Positions 33,752 to 45,833 of a stretch of 64,000 bases of DNA are shown piece after piece (within the stretch, counting starts at the first letter, position 1; the number at the start of each line of letters is the position of its first letter). This stretch comes from Amoebophrya sp. A120 (lineage: Eukaryota > Sar > Dinophyceae > Syndiniales > Amoebophryaceae): contig CAJINV010000010.1 of NCBI GenBank assembly GCA_905178155.1, positions 2,934,587 to 2,998,586 of the forward strand, written 5' to 3'. The position numbers were made by a program, and so were the translations under genes. A model generated the notes under the pieces. It did not search any database, had not been told where the DNA came from, and was given only the letters and a program-made list of their open reading frames with translations.

Positions 33752-36000
33752 TTTCGCTTCTCAGCAGAAGGTTAGCCTTAGCTGCAGGAGGAAAAGGTGG
33801 AATTCGTTCATGTAGTTCGAGGCGGAGTTGCCAGGAAGAAGAAGAGTAAGGGATGGTTGTATGGTTGTATAAAAATAAAGGGAGGGATCCACGTCTACTG
33901 GAACAAACTCACACGACTTCCTCTGGCGTCCAGTACGTCTTGTTGCAGCTACGAAATCATGATCTACCGCGGGCACGACTTGTGCTGCCTTTACGCACAT
34001 TTTGAGTAGTCGTGAGAAGCGACAGCACATCAAAAGCAAATCAAAATTTGGATCCAGTTTGAGTTTGCTTTTCGTTTTTTAATTTTTTTGTAGCTGCAGC
34101 GCAGAAAAAGAAAAACAGACAACTCGGCAAAACTTATTTGCTTGGAATCAGGAAAAAAGAGTAGCCCACGCAAGAAAACCCTTATTTGCAACATTCGCGA
34201 TTCGCTCTGCTTTTTTGCCAAAGAAATACCGCTGGACTGCGAGCGCTTCAAAATCGGTTTTTCCCCTAGCAATGCATCTTGGTGCAGCTCTAGTTGATGT
34301 ACTCAGTGGCTTAATACAGGTGCTTGTTCGCTCTGCAGCTTTTTTGCCAAAGAAATACCGCTGGACTGCGAGCACTTCAAAATCTGTTTTTCCCCTGCTA
34401 GTTCCTAGCAATGCATTGCATCATCTTGGTGCAGCTCTAGTTGATGATGTACTCAGTGGTTTAATACATAGAAAGTAAAATCCCAAAGGGAAGTTTAGGT
34501 AGAGCACTGTAGCAAGGCGAACTGAGAATTGAAGCGTGCACGTCCTGTAGTGTGAGTTGAAATGTTGAAGCGGACATCCTAAATGAAATCTAGCTAGAAA
34601 TAGGCGCAGGTCTAGCTAGAAAGTGGTTTAATACAGGATCTTGTTGAGGCTTTATGCAGCTTCATATTCCACACAGAGAAATAAGCAAGGACCACCCCGC
34701 TCGCGAACAAAAAACTCACGACGAAAACAAAGCGCTGGCGTGCTATCAGGAACCCGGAACATCCGCACAGTGCCCGTGCTGCCCAAGAACAGGGTATTTT
34801 AGAAGAAGGAGCTCCTGTTCTTGTCCCCATTCATCATGCGATGCGTTTTCTTGAAGATACTTCTTGTGAAATATATCCACTTCCTCTTGCATTCATGTCG
34901 CTGTGTCGTGCTTATGAGAAGTTGCGTTTCATACAATACATTTTTTCATACTCTTCGCCTATTCTTGTCGTCCTTCTTGTAATATCGACGCATCCCGGTC
35001 GTCGCGCGTTCGGCTGCGAAGGAAACAAAAGTCGTTGACTATGTATCTTCTATACGTTGTTTCATAGTTGTTGCCTCTCGGGTTCTTGCTACAACAGATC
35101 CCTAACTGTCAGGAGCTTCTCTAATGATCTCTGCGCTTGGAGGTATAATCCTAGGTAGTGTTTGTCCTGCTCCTGCCTGGTCCTGCAACAGCACAAATGA
35201 AAATCTGTCCTGAGTGCCGTCCAGTTCTAGTCGGTGTAACTCGAATAAATTCGAGGTTGGAAAATTTACAGAGGCTACTATACTTGTTTGTCATCGCAAC
35301 TACACCGAACTTCCGCTATTAAAGGACGCCGATATAATATTCTGTATCACATTTGTTCACATCAAACTGGTTGCTTTATTCCTATGTCGAGGGTGGTACT
35401 TGTGCAGCTGCTGCTGATACCGTCATCTCCAGGGTTGTCTATTGCTATTCGGGGTAAAGAAACAAGATAGATTTTTTTCTGCTAGATTGGTAATGTCGAT
35501 ATGATCCACCACGGCCAACAGCGTCTGATGTTCGATATTCCCCGCAACTACAGGGCGATCAGACAACTGGTAGTCGCAAGATGGTTCTTTTGTCCTCAGA
35601 AGAGGACGAATAATCCGACTTCGTTAGGTATGAAGATCATAGCAGCAATTATCTTCAAAGCGAAAAAGGAGCGGGGGGTCGTACCGCATCTTCGCATTCG
35701 CTGTTGAAGACAAAAGATGCAATGCTATTGGGAAAAAACTTTGGAATACGTTTTTCAAAGTTTTGGAAAAAATCTGTCCTCTGCTACAACTTTTCCTCCG
35801 CTTGACCAAATCTATCAAAAATATTGCTTTTGATTGTGCTTTTGCAATTGTTGGACATCTTGCATATAGAATTTTTGTTTCAGTTTTGGAGATGTAAAAA
35901 AGGTTTCATGTAGTGATTTTAGGGTCTGTTCATATTGATATTGATAAACTGATTTCCATTTCCCATTGAGACCGGTACGCGCTGAGGCCCAGATTTTTAA
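33752..36000. other. Gene-poor region with a tandem duplication at 34200-34470
   Basis: Two copies of about 120-130 bases share ttttttgccaaagaaatac and aatgcatcttggtgcagc or close variants. I see no convincing gene. Confidence 0.6.
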
Positions 36001-36049
36001 ACACGATGGCACGGCGAAGGTTAGATTTTTAGCGTCGAGCATACCCTCG

Positions 36050-37130
36050 AGGAAAACGGGGGGCCCCCGCCCTCCCGCCTCTCGCCCGTTGGGTATCCCC
36101 CCCGCAGGGGGGGGGGCCCCGCCTCCCGGCTCCCGCCCTTCCACCCGCTGGGTACCGCGCCTGCAGGGGGCCCCCGCTTCCCTCTTTCACCGCCCACGCG
36201 CAGGGGGCCCCCACCTCGTCCTTGCCCACGACCCCCCCCAAACCCTTTCGCCCGCGGGGCATCGCGTTTGCAGGGGGGGCCCCCCGGCTCCCGCCCGCCC
36301 AGCCGCTGGGAACCGTGCCTGCCGGGGGGCCCCTGCCTCCTGTTTTCACTGCCCACGCGCTTGGGGGCCCCCGCCCCCTTGCCCGCACGCAGGGGGCCCC
36401 CCGCCTCCCGCGGGCTGGCGGCCGAAAGCTGTCTCCTGCCCTTCCCCGGGGGGCCCCCGCGCCCCTCCATGCCCACAAGGGGGCCCCGCCTCCGTGGCGC
36501 CCCCGCTCGAAGGGGGCGCCCGGTCCCGCCCTATCAGGTCCGGAACGGGCCTCCGCCGTCAGCCTGCCTGAAAGGGGAAAGCTTGGGGGGGCCCCGCCGT
36601 CCTCTTCTTTTGGATGGTTTCACCTTTGGGGCAAAGAGGCGGCCCGCCCGAGCATTTGGGGCCTAGGGTGGGCCGGCCGGCTGCCTTGCTGGCCTAGCTA
36701 CTCCGCCCGCGCGCTTTTCGCCGCGGGCACGCAAGGCGCCGCCCACTTGCGGCGCGCCTGGCATCCGGGCCGCCCGCATGGGTGGTTGGGGGGGGGGGGA
36801 GTGCTGTGGGTTGCCCGTTGGTCCGCCATCGCGAAGGGCGGATGGGCCTGCAGCTATTGTGCCCGCGGGCCCCAGCACGGACCTAACCATTGCGGGCCTT
36901 GTGTGTGTGTTGGGCACAGCTATTGCGCCCGCGGGCCTCACCACGGACCTTAGCACTGTGCCGCCTGCTTCTGTTGGGCGCCTGGCCGGTCCCCTCGTTG
37001 GTGACTGTTATGGGAGTGGTCCGCTCGTCCGCCCGGGGGGCCGCAACCGCAGGGCCCGAACCGTAAGGCAGGGCGACGGGTGAAAAGGTCCACCACACTG
37101 GGCGGGGCGCCCGCGCGCGGCGCCGACGGG
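36050..37130. other. GC-rich block with G/C runs
   Basis: Many runs of five to eleven G or C (for example around 36100, 36250, 36430 and 36790) are separated by short spacers. Open frames on both strands here are GC artefacts. The content is very different from the flanking AT-rich DNA. Confidence 0.7.
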
Positions 37131-37209
37131 CCTCAAAGCGTCCCCAACAATAGTGCTGTTGCGCGGGCCGAAGGGAAAGAGAGGGGCGCCGGCAGTATTG
37201 TACTGCGGA

Positions 37210-37365
37210 GGCGGGCTGGGTGATTGGTTGTCAATACTCCAGTTGTCAAGTTGGTTTGGTTGTGGTTGGGTTACTTTGGCTGTGGTTGTCAATATGGCGT
37301 ATTGACAACCACAACCAAACCATGGCGTATTGACAACCACAACCAAACCAACCAACCACAGACCA
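37210..37365. repeat. Inverted repeat around 37290
   Basis: The arms tggtttggttgtggtt and its complement, with a centre ggttgtcaatatggcg/tattgacaacc, can form a hairpin. The right arm is present twice. Confidence 0.75.
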
Positions 37366-37619
37366 CCAGCGAAGGCGGGAAGGGAAGATACCGCCAAGCA
37401 CATGACCAGCGTCGGCGCGACAAGGCGCCAACATGCGCCGCCGCGCGCCACAATGGACACCGCCCGCACATGCGCCAACGCGCAGCAGTGTGGGCGCGCC
37501 AGAAATACTGCCCACATGCGCCAGCGTGATCCCGCGCGGAAGTTGGCAAACCGGGCACGCCATGGCTCGCACAACAAAATTGCCGAAGTTGCGCGAGTAG
37601 CACAAATCGAATCGAAACG

Positions 37620-37939
37620 CGGCCCCTACCGCCCTGGTTCGGCACAAAGTGTTGGGATAGTTGCACGGCGAGTTGCACCGTGCAACCTGCCGTGCAACTC
37701 GGGCCATACCATCGTGATTCGCAAGGCAAAACGTGCAAAAGTTGCACGAGTTGCACAGGTTTCCGGGACATCTCGGAAGGCCCATACCGTCCTGGTTCGG
37801 CGCGGAATGTTGTGAAAGTTGCACGGCGAGTTGCACCGTGAAACTCGCCGTGCAACTCGGCCGTACCATCGTGATTCGCAACAAAAACGTGCAAAAGTTG
37901 CACGAGTTGCACAAGTTCCCGGGAAATCTCGGACGGCGA
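37620..37939. repeat. Two tandem units of about 160 bp with inner palindromes
   Basis: Both units contain cctggttcggc, gttgcacggcgagttgc, the inverted gccgtgcaactcgg, accatcgtgattcgcaa and gtgcaaaagttgcacgag. Similarity is high over the whole unit. Confidence 0.8.
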
Positions 37940-38938
37940 AAATTCCGGGATCCTGGAAAAAGGAGAAGAACAACAAAGAGAGAGCAAGAAAACCCGTCTC
38001 GCCCAAACTGCGAACCCGCATGGTATGGCGCGCGTATGCCAATGAATTCGCTATGTTTGACCAGCATAAAAAAAGGCGTTTCACGAGGGTACCGCGCCCG
38101 GGTATATACGCAAGGTTTGACCCAAATCACGATGCTACTACGAATATTTCTGGGCCTCAGCGCGTACCGTTCTGTTCCCATTTCATACTGAAAAAATGTG
38201 TCTGAAGATAATTTCTGCTGGTAACATAAATGCTGACGATAATTTCGTCTCGTAAAGAAACTTCAAGATGTGGTTCTGACCATGTTAATTTGGATATCTT
38301 TCTCAATCGTGACCGTGAATCAAGACATACGAGATGCGCTTCATTTTTACCTTGTGGATACAGCCGGCTTCTCGACGTTGCAGCTCCGTATAGTTTCCTC
38401 TTTTACCATCAGAACGTGGAAGTTGTACGAGAAACGAATTTTTGCTCTTAGATGTTGTTTACTCTAGGTCGTGTAGTTGTCTACTTTTGTACTGCTGCCG
38501 TCCTTCCTGCTTTATTGGTTTTCCTTCTTCATAGAAGTACTAGCAACGAGTCGTGCTAGTGAGAACCAGCGCGCACAGATGGTTACCGCCTGGATGTCTG
38601 AGAACCTGAGGAAATGAGGAGGTTCCCCGACAAACAGACACAAAAAATCTTCCACTTTAGACTTCTTCCTTCGCAATCGCAAGTAAACCACGCCTGTTGA
38701 TAACCCTGATCCTGATGGTAGATGAAAAGACAGCTTTTGCTCGTCAATAGCCGCTGTGTTCTTAGTCGTCGCTATCCGATGACCTGTATCCACTTTTACG
38801 TATTTGGTGTTGATTCGTACAATTTTGATTCACTCTCACATTGTTCGGTTGTGGTACATGGTTACATATTATCGGTTCATTCTCATACATTGTCGCTCTC
38901 TTCGCTTTCGTGCGAGTTTTTCGGCTCGCCCCCCGTGT
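37940..38938. other. Downstream region of the carrier gene
   Basis: Nothing convincing as a gene is seen. It probably holds the 3' end of the carrier transcript. Confidence 0.4.
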
Positions 38939-41933
38939 TTACAAGTCCAGCAACAGCTTGATACGATCGTACGCGACCAGGACCAAGGCGGAGGAGTATG
39001 AAAGTGCGCCACTCGGCGTCCCTATCCTTGTATCTTTTGCATGACAAGTTTCTGATGAAGTTGAAGCACAAGTGGGTACTACACCTCGACAGCCCGGCTA
39101 ACTACGATATGCAGGGGCGTGATTGGAATATCACGAAGTTACTAAGCAGCTACACATAGGTGGGGCTCTCACGAAGTGGTCGCAGCTTGTATTGTTACTC
39201 ATGCAGTTGCCCTGCTTGCTGCAAATGAGATGGAGCGGGCACGTGTTGTTCACTTTCATAAACCGGCACCACGCACGACATCCGCGACAATGCCCTTGTA
39301 GAGCCCGGTGATACCCTCCGTTTTCACGATGGTGGTGGCGCAGTGCAGCGTGCCCTTGTAAATGCGATCCGCCATTGGTTTCTCGGATTCCATCTGCAGG
39401 AGCGTATGGGACGGAAGAATAGCGTGTAGTCTGTCATTCGCAATCTTGCATGACACACGTCACGACCTTTTGATTGTGCAACAAAGCGCATGACAAGCTA
39501 CACAAAATTCATTGTGATAACGACGGCGGACGGTATCAAACGGATAGTTGAACGGACGGGCGACAACACCGGCGACCTGAATGAAATTTGTCATGCGGCG
39601 GGACAGGGTAAAAATAACTAGTACTCGACACACAAGGACAAGATAATTGATTTCGTCATCATCGCAGTGACATTTGTATTGCCAGAAACCACATGCGTGA
39701 AGCGTTTTGTCATGCCGAAAAAGCAATTATACCTGTGCAGCGACGAAGCAGGTGACCAACCCGAGAATCCCTCTGTCCTTCTGCCACGGGTTCAGGCCCA
39801 TGCGGTTATGCATCACAAACTATTTCACGACCTTTGAGCCAAGAGTCATTGAATCGGTTTGTCAAACTTCCCGCGGTTCCCCTGACGCCACAACATTGGT
39901 TCTGTCGGTACTAAGGTGCATATTATGCTTAAGCGTCACGTCGTGGACGCATGACAAGCTAGACTATGACTACTCTGCCTACTTCTTGACTCAAAGTAGA
40001 AACTGTCGTCATTTCCTGAGATAAATGCTATCCATAAAACCCATCTGCAACCCGTATGGGGTTCTCAAGCGTTACATTGTCAGCCGTTACATGATTTGTC
40101 ATGCAAATTTGCTATCACCCTCCACCTCCACGCGATCAATTACTACTGCGCATGACAAATTCCCGAAATAATGGGCCGAACAGCATGAGCATCTGCGCGC
40201 GAAATTTGTAAAGTAAAAGTAATGCGAGAGGTGCAATCTGAAAAATCTCCCCCCTTGTTTCGCTTTTGCTACTCTTGCATCGCAAATGGATGATGTAACA
40301 GTTGAGAATGTAACATTTGAGATTGTCATAACCCGCGGTACACCACGACACCAGCGACGGAGGCGCCAAACCCATTGTAGAGACCCGCGATGCCCTGTTT
40401 TGCGTTAATATCCATCTTAAACTTTCCCTTTTACGAATGGAAAAATTTTTCTGGTTCTCTTTCTGTTCTTCTTTATTCAGTCTCTGTCTCATGATCAAGC
40501 GGCATATGATTACATGCGTCCTGCGCGAGGAAATCGAATTCCTCTATCAAGATCAACGCATAGTGTCTACCACCTTGTTAATCATTATACCATGCAAGTC
40601 CAAGTCCAAGTCGGTCCTCGGGGACCAGAAAAAATAAATACCTGGTTTGCCACTGTCTTTTTGATGCAGTCCCCGATACCGTTGAAGGTTTTCTTCCCGC
40701 CACCAACGTCGGATGCGAGACGGGTACCTAAAAGAAATTTGTTACTTGCCATGCCGAATTGCCTATCGTAGACGTAGAATTTTCAGCCGGCAACTACAAG
40801 AGCAGCGACGCGTCATGCAGTTTATGCATCACAAGCGCAACTTTCAATCATTTCATGGAACACAAATCCAAAAACTAAAATTCCGTCTTCTACTACTATA
40901 CGTGCGAAATCCAATGGGTAGCAGATGGACAGGGAGCCAGCAGCGGCCATACCCGCAGACGCAAGCGGTTATCAATCGGAAAACGATAAAAAGAGTCACT
41001 GTCATAATTTGTCATGCGAGGGTTGCATAATAATTCATAAAGTTGTAAACACCATACTCAACATAGTACACTGATGCGTGCTTCGCATGACAAATCGTGA
41101 CTCCTTTACAGCTTCTTCGTTTCCATAAATTCACCGCGAAGAACATGCCGAAGTCGGTTTTTGGGGAGTACCTTTATGAGAAAATAGAACTTTGACTTTG
41201 TCATGCTAGACAGCACAGACGAAAAGAACATGTCATGCATGCAACACAATGTAGCAAATAGCATCGAGAGAACAAATCTATACTTCGGGAACAGCTTCTT
41301 GATGGTGTCCTTAAAAGACAAGTTAAACGCCTGCTGGGGGATGTATCGCATCACGTTAGCCCCGTTTCCGCGCCAGAAGGACTGATAATTTTTTTTGATT
41401 CGATTTGTCATGCTGGGTGGGCATAAGCGAAGATTTTTGTCATGCAAAGACTGCAAGATGATGAGCATCAACATTATTTTTAATTTAACTTAATTCTAGA
41501 TAAAGGATTCAAATCATACTTACCAGCATTCCCTGCTCGGCGTGCACCCGTGTGAAGCAGTTCATGATCCCGGTATACCGTGGCACCTCCCCCGACCGGA
41601 TCTTCGGGTTGGCATCCTGTGTCTGAATCAGCAGTTTGACTCGCTCGATCGGTGCGGCGATGGCTTTATGCATTGCAAACGTATAATCGCACTCGTATAA
41701 ATGCATGACAAATTCCCTCAGCATGAGAAATAAAATTTGTCATGCGGATTTACCTTGAGAAACAAATTTGTAATGCATGATTGCAATTACAACGAGTACG
41801 ATACTTTTGCAGTTCATAAGTTTTCGAGATACCGCCCGCGGTACCGCCGATCGCGAAATCCTTCAGGAAAGCGACCATCTCGCTGTCCTTTTCCTTCTTC
41901 GGGGCAGCCTTTGCGTCAGCCATTTTTGCGGCT
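38939..41933 (-). CDS. Mitochondrial ADP/ATP carrier
   Basis: Twelve probable exons: 41933-41819, 41664-41524, 41381-41280, 41167-41129, 40965-40902, 40727-40642, 40394-40331, 40054-40030, 39807-39733, 39576-39520, 39402-39262 and about 38996-38939. They give about 320 residues, the usual carrier length. The start [12 protein letters not shown] leads into [16 protein letters not shown]. The three carrier signatures are visible: PIERVK, PLDFAR and [31 protein letters not shown] and [16 protein letters not shown] are typical of ADP/ATP translocases of the inner mitochondrial membrane. The signature after PFDTV reads RRRLLQM rather than RRRMMM, an unusual change. Five introns have GT-AG ends; the others are introners or other non-canonical introns. 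Confidence 0.92.
38997..39260. mobile_element. Introner, family F
   Basis: The ends tatgaaagtgcgcc and gttcactttcata are inverted. It separates RGAG from SALVLVAYD in the carrier gene. Confidence 0.8.
39403..39519. mobile_element. Short non-canonical intron of the carrier
   Basis: The interval runs from cgtatgggacgg to ttcattgtgata and contains gcatgacaagc. It joins DTVRRR to LLQM. The ends are TAT/ATA-like but the arms are weak. Confidence 0.6.
39577..39732 (-). other. GT-AG intron of the carrier with the introner core motif
   Basis: It starts GTATAATTGC and ends CATTCAG on the minus strand, joining VAAQ to VAGVVARP. It contains tttgtcatgc twice, the core seen in introners. Confidence 0.75.
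39808..40029. mobile_element. Non-canonical intron of the carrier
   Basis: On the plus strand it runs from atgcatcacaaac to gataaatgc and contains gcatgacaagc. It follows a 25-base mini-exon and joins QMGFMD to NRMGLNPW. Confidence 0.6.
40055..40330. mobile_element. Introner, family C, TSD acccg
   Basis: It runs tatggggttctcaagcg to gagattgtcata. Flanks 40050-40054 and 40331-40335 are acccg. Excision restores VVVYRGLQMGF. Confidence 0.95.
40395..40641 (-). other. GT-AG intron of the carrier
   Basis: It starts GTATTTATTTTT and ends GCAAAACAG on the minus strand. It joins TVANQ to [10 protein letters not shown]. Confidence 0.8.
40728..40901 (-). other. GT-AG intron of the carrier
   Basis: It starts GTATAGTAG and ends TTCTTTTAG on the minus strand. 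It joins LDFAR to [12 protein letters not shown] and contains gcatcacaag near 40824. Confidence 0.8.
40966..41128. mobile_element. Non-canonical intron of the carrier
   Basis: It spans cggttatcaatcgg to tcgtttccataa. It contains gcatgacaaat and tttgtcatgc. It joins FFAVN to [10 protein letters not shown]. Confidence 0.6.
41168..41279. mobile_element. Non-canonical intron of the carrier
   Basis: It spans gtacctttatgag to gagaacaaatct and contains gactttgtcatgc. It joins LFPKY to [10 protein letters not shown]. There are no GT-AG ends in the right phase. Confidence 0.65.
41382..41523 (-). other. GT-AG intron of the carrier with the introner core motif
   Basis: It starts GTAAGTATG and ends AATTATCAG on the minus strand, both textbook. 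Inside it has tttgtcatgc twice on the plus strand. It joins HAEQGML to SFWRGNGAN. Confidence 0.85.
41667..41818. mobile_element. Introner, family B
   Basis: The ends tatgcattgcaaacgtat and cgatacttttgcagttcata are inverted. No TSD is clear. Excision joins GGISKT to [10 protein letters not shown]. Confidence 0.85.
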
Positions 41934-43332
41934 TTTGTGGTTGTGACTGTGAGCAGAAAGAATAGGGTTTAACTTCTCTCGTCGTGCAACTAACAACTAT
42001 GTGAATGTGTATGTTTGTGAATTATAGAGCAATTGTCGTTCTTGTGAGGAAATTGAGGTGGGCGTGGGCTTGATGCTTCCGGGCGGGCAGCAAAGCGCTC
42101 GATTATATGGATTGGTCGTGTATCAAGAATGTTTCAGAACGTTCCTGCAGACAAGCACCGGAGGTACTCTTATCAATGGCTTGCGAGCGTGGGTTGTTAG
42201 TGAGCTACAGCTACAGGACTGGTCCAAACTGGGAAGATTTATATGCTGATATTGCAGCAAGAGCAACGCTTGCAGTCTTGCAAAAACAAAATGCCGTGAT
42301 TTTTCGTACAACTACAGTCAGACTATTGCTCAGCTGTCTCGGTGGCGATACGTCGCAAAGAAAACACGTACGTCAATGTCGGTGACTATCCCTAGAACTT
42401 GGACGTGCCAAAACTAAAAGGAAGAGCGATAGTTTGTTACTGGAAATTGAAGCACAACTAGTCCTCGTGGGCTTAATGTTGCCTTTTCGTTTTCTACGAC
42501 GAAGTAAAGTGAAACGGAAAAAAAAATGCCGTAGATGACCATCCGCAGCCGGAGACCACCACAGAAACAAAGTTGGAAGGCGCAGCACATTCATCAGAAA
42601 AAACTCTACTTCGCTCAGCACATCCCCACTAGAGACACCACACAGACACGACGACAGGGCGCTTTTACTACTACTTAGTACATCTTCGTACTTTGTTGTG
42701 CGAGTAATCCTCACTGGACTTTTCTTTTCCCCTTGGAAACAAACATCACGAATGTTCTCTGGCAAGGCTCATAACAGCAGCTGGCAAAAAAAGAACAGAT
42801 GTTGTCTTGGAAAAAAACAAGAGCTTCATCATCTCGAGGACTTCTCCGGTAAGCACTCGAGGACACAAAGCTTCTTTATTGCATAGCATACATAGATATT
42901 ACAACGAAAGCTGCTTAAATTGTGTTCTAATTCTAAAGTTGTAGTGATCGAAATGCCCACCTGCTGTTTGTCTTCTGGGATGAATAAATCTGTACGAAGA
43001 TTACAACCTGTAGTCCTGTACATACTAACCATTCGCATTCGCTATGCAGCCTATGTCGTTCTCTGTCTCTTCTTGCTGGAAAAAATGTTGAGGCTATTTT
43101 TCAAAGTGCAAACACCTCGTTCAAGCTGGCAAAGTATTCACGTGACGATGAACAAGCACGACCATCATGATGAAGTAGATCATGCACACCCCTCTTTCTA
43201 CTAGAAATAGGATCTACATCTAGATCCACAACGAAAAAGAAACTGAAACAGTGTTGACAATCTGAATTTACAGCGACGTAGAAATTGAGATAAATCAAAA
43301 GCCAAATATCCATTCCACCACCACTCTCCTCC
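41934..43332. other. Intergenic between carrier and alveolin
   Basis: I see no gene. The first few hundred bases should hold the carrier promoter or leader acceptor; the rest should hold the alveolin 3' end. Confidence 0.4.
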
Positions 43333-45833
43333 TCACGCCGCCGCCCGCAGTCTCGGGTGGACGGAATTTTGGTCGAACCTGGACACGGCCGCGCCGGTGT
43401 TTACATACATCGACGCCTGTTGCCCGTGGATGGAAGACAACACATTGTCGCTGGCATCCACCGGCCGATGCTATCCAGTGCAAAAGTATCGTACTCGTAG
43501 TAATTGCAATTATGCATGACAATCTGGAGAGGAGGCTTTAGGTACAACTACAGCATTACAAATTCAAGATTAAGATTTCCCTTTGAGAAAACTTGTAATG
43601 CAATCTATACTAGCAGTACAATGCTTTTGCAATGCATAGATACCCACTCGGGGCCATGTGGTTGTAGATGGGAACCGAGTTCATTCCGTTTCCGTTATTC
43701 ATAGTAAACGACCCTGGCATTTGTACCTGCTGCTGCTGCTGCTGTTCCACCACCATGCCGCGGTACAGTTGCGAAGTCGAGGGCGGCGGTTTCGTGGTGT
43801 TCACCAGGTTTGCGTTCGGTCCTAAATTGTTCGGGTTCGGCGTCTTTCCGTTCTGCTCGTCGAAGGGAATGCCGAATTCCGACTCGATCAGCGATTTCGG
43901 TTTCGGGAGATCGGGGTAGCCGAAAATCGAAGTGGCGACTTTCTTATCCACAGAAAAAAACCCATGATCCCCATCCATTTTTTGCATGGCAAGCACAGGA
44001 CTTGATACGTGTTTCGCATGACAAATTGGATGTGAGCGGGTGTTTTTTCCTGGATATTTCTTCGACCCGTCGGGAAAAACCATGCGGTAGAGCGGGACGG
44101 GAACCTTGAAAGGTTTCGGCGTGTTTTTTCTTAAATTTCTGTTCGAGCATGACAAACTCTAAAGCTTCAGGCTTTATCATCAACAAAGCAGTAGCGGAGT
44201 CAGTTACAGCTGCATGATCCTACCTCTTTCCTGACTGGAAATTCGTCGAAAGTGACTTTCTGCACTTCCACGTCGCGCGCTTGCGCCTGCGTTTCCGCTA
44301 TGAACTGCAAAAGTATCGCTGTTGTCGTACAAATGCATTACAAATTTCCTCAGCATGAGAAATAAAATTTGTAATGCTGATTTACCTTAAGAAAAAGATT
44401 TGCAATGCATGACTGCAATACGACTACGATACTTTTGCACAGGATATCCGTGGTGAAAACCGTTTTCGGGGCCGGTCCGTTTTCCTCCCCGGGCAGCTTT
44501 CCCGTGGCCGGCACCTCCATCCGCATAGCGATGGGCTTCTCGACGTAGCGCTTGTTGGTGCGGGTTTCATACTTGATGTCTTCCTCGACCTTGTCGACTA
44601 CGTACTCACGGTATTCCACTTCTTCCGTGTAGATCACGTTCTCCTTGTATTCTACCTTGGGGATCTCAATAATCCGGTCCTCATACACGATCTTTGGAAC
44701 GTAGGTCAGCTTTTCCTCGTAGATAACCTGGGTGAAGGTTTGCGTTTTCGGTGGTAGTTGTTTCACGATTCAGCTGCACTCTCCTTCGTCATCTCATGGC
44801 ACCTTTCAATGCATGACAAATGCAAATCCCGTGCGTATCGCGCTATACAACCAGAAAATAAAAGATCTACATCTGTATTTAAGCTGTACCTCCGGCACTT
44901 CCACAGTTTTTTCCACCGTTTTCACGATCGGAATCTCTTTTACCACTTCCTCGATCTTGATCTTCGGTTTTTCAACCTATGCATTGCAAAAGCATCGCAC
45001 TGTTGTACTGTAGTAGTGTCGGAAAGTGCATGAAACATTTTCAAATTCAAAAGGAAACATGAAAATGGACTTTGTCATGCGCATTGAAGTGGGATAGCAA
45101 GCAAGTCCTGTCATGTTGGAAGGCTAAGGGCAGGGCGTCCCATTCGTTTATAAACTTAAAACGGTAGCCACCTACGCAGCAAGCAAGTCCTGTCATGCAA
45201 AAATTCAGACAAATTATACACAGTACGATACTTCTGCTGCACCAGAGATAGAATCACCCGCTCCACAATTTCCGGCTTCCGCACCACCTTCGTGACCTCC
45301 TTTACCACTACTTGCGGAACCTCGACCACTTTCTCGATGATTTTGAAGGTTTTCACCCCCACGACAAATTTCTCCTCCAGCACCCGCTCCGAGACAAATT
45401 TACCCTCTTGAATGAAGGAGTCCACGATTCGTTCGCTGTATTGGCTGTTCGGATTTGCATTTGCATTTACACCCGGAGCAGGTCCGACGCCGGCCACATT
45501 GACATTGTTGTCATCTCTCCCTGCGTTGTTGCTTCCGAGTGTTTCCACCTGGTTCAGGAGCAGTTCCCCCGCAGACTGGGCGGTGCCGGGCATCACGCCA
45601 CCAGGTCCTGCTCCGCCCGGTGGTCCACCACCTCCGGCGGCAAATTGAAATTCCTGCTGCTGCAAAGAAAACCGCGCCTGTTGCGGGGGCACGTCGAACA
45701 GCCCCCGCTGCTGCGTCGGCGGCTCATCTTCATCCAACGCAAGATTCAGCCCCTGGTACACTTGCGCCGGCGGGGGGTCGGGGCTGTAACCACCGTCCTC
45801 ATCGTAGTTTAGACGACCGTAAACGTCGACCAT
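43333..45833 (-). CDS. Alveolin (inner membrane complex / cortical protein)
   Basis: Probable exons are 45833-45252, 44976 to about 44891, about 44757-44447, 44298-44224, about 44135-44057, 43944-43639 and about 43463-43333, giving roughly 520 residues. The N-terminus is Gln/Gly/Pro-rich. The centre is the alveolin repeat region, with short Val/Glu/Lys-rich units such as KIIEKVVEVPQVVVKEVTKV, EIVERVI, KIKIEEVVKEIPIVKTVEKT, KLTYVPKIVYEDRIIEIPK and KVEYKENVIYTEEVEYREY. The C-terminal part has VPVPLYRMVFPDGSKK and a Gln/Asn/Pro-rich tail. Alveolins build the filament layer under the alveolar sacs and are found only in alveolates. The end of exon 4 has a GT donor, but the phase into exon 5 is not resolved. 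Confidence 0.88.
43472..43638. mobile_element. Introner, family B, TSD gatgc/gatac
   Basis: It runs tatccagtgcaaaagtat to atgcttttgcaatgcata. It precedes the last exon of the alveolin. Confidence 0.85.
43945..44056. mobile_element. Introner, family G, TSD tttct
   Basis: It is 112 bases long, from tatccacagaaaaaaac to gttttttcctggata, with both flanks tttct. It is related to 33250-33365. Excision restores DGSKKVATSIFGYP. Confidence 0.95.
44299..44446. mobile_element. Introner, family B, TSD tccgc/tccgt
   Basis: It runs tatgaactgcaaaagtat to gatacttttgcacaggata. Excision joins TVFTTD to AETQAQARD. Confidence 0.9.
44978..45250. mobile_element. Introner, family B, enlarged
   Basis: It runs tatgcattgcaaaagcat to a changed right end (cttctgctgcaccagagata). 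It separates EIVERVI from VEKPKIKIEE. Confidence 0.75.

Noticed and set aside
36021-37083. Several open frames of 100-240 codons on both strands
   Set aside because: They are rich in Gly, Pro, Ala and Arg and overlap each other on both strands in GC-rich DNA, which is expected by composition alone.
37246-38181. Open frame of 311 codons on the minus strand
   Set aside because: It runs through tandem palindromic units, has no recognisable domain, and a competing frame of similar size overlaps it.
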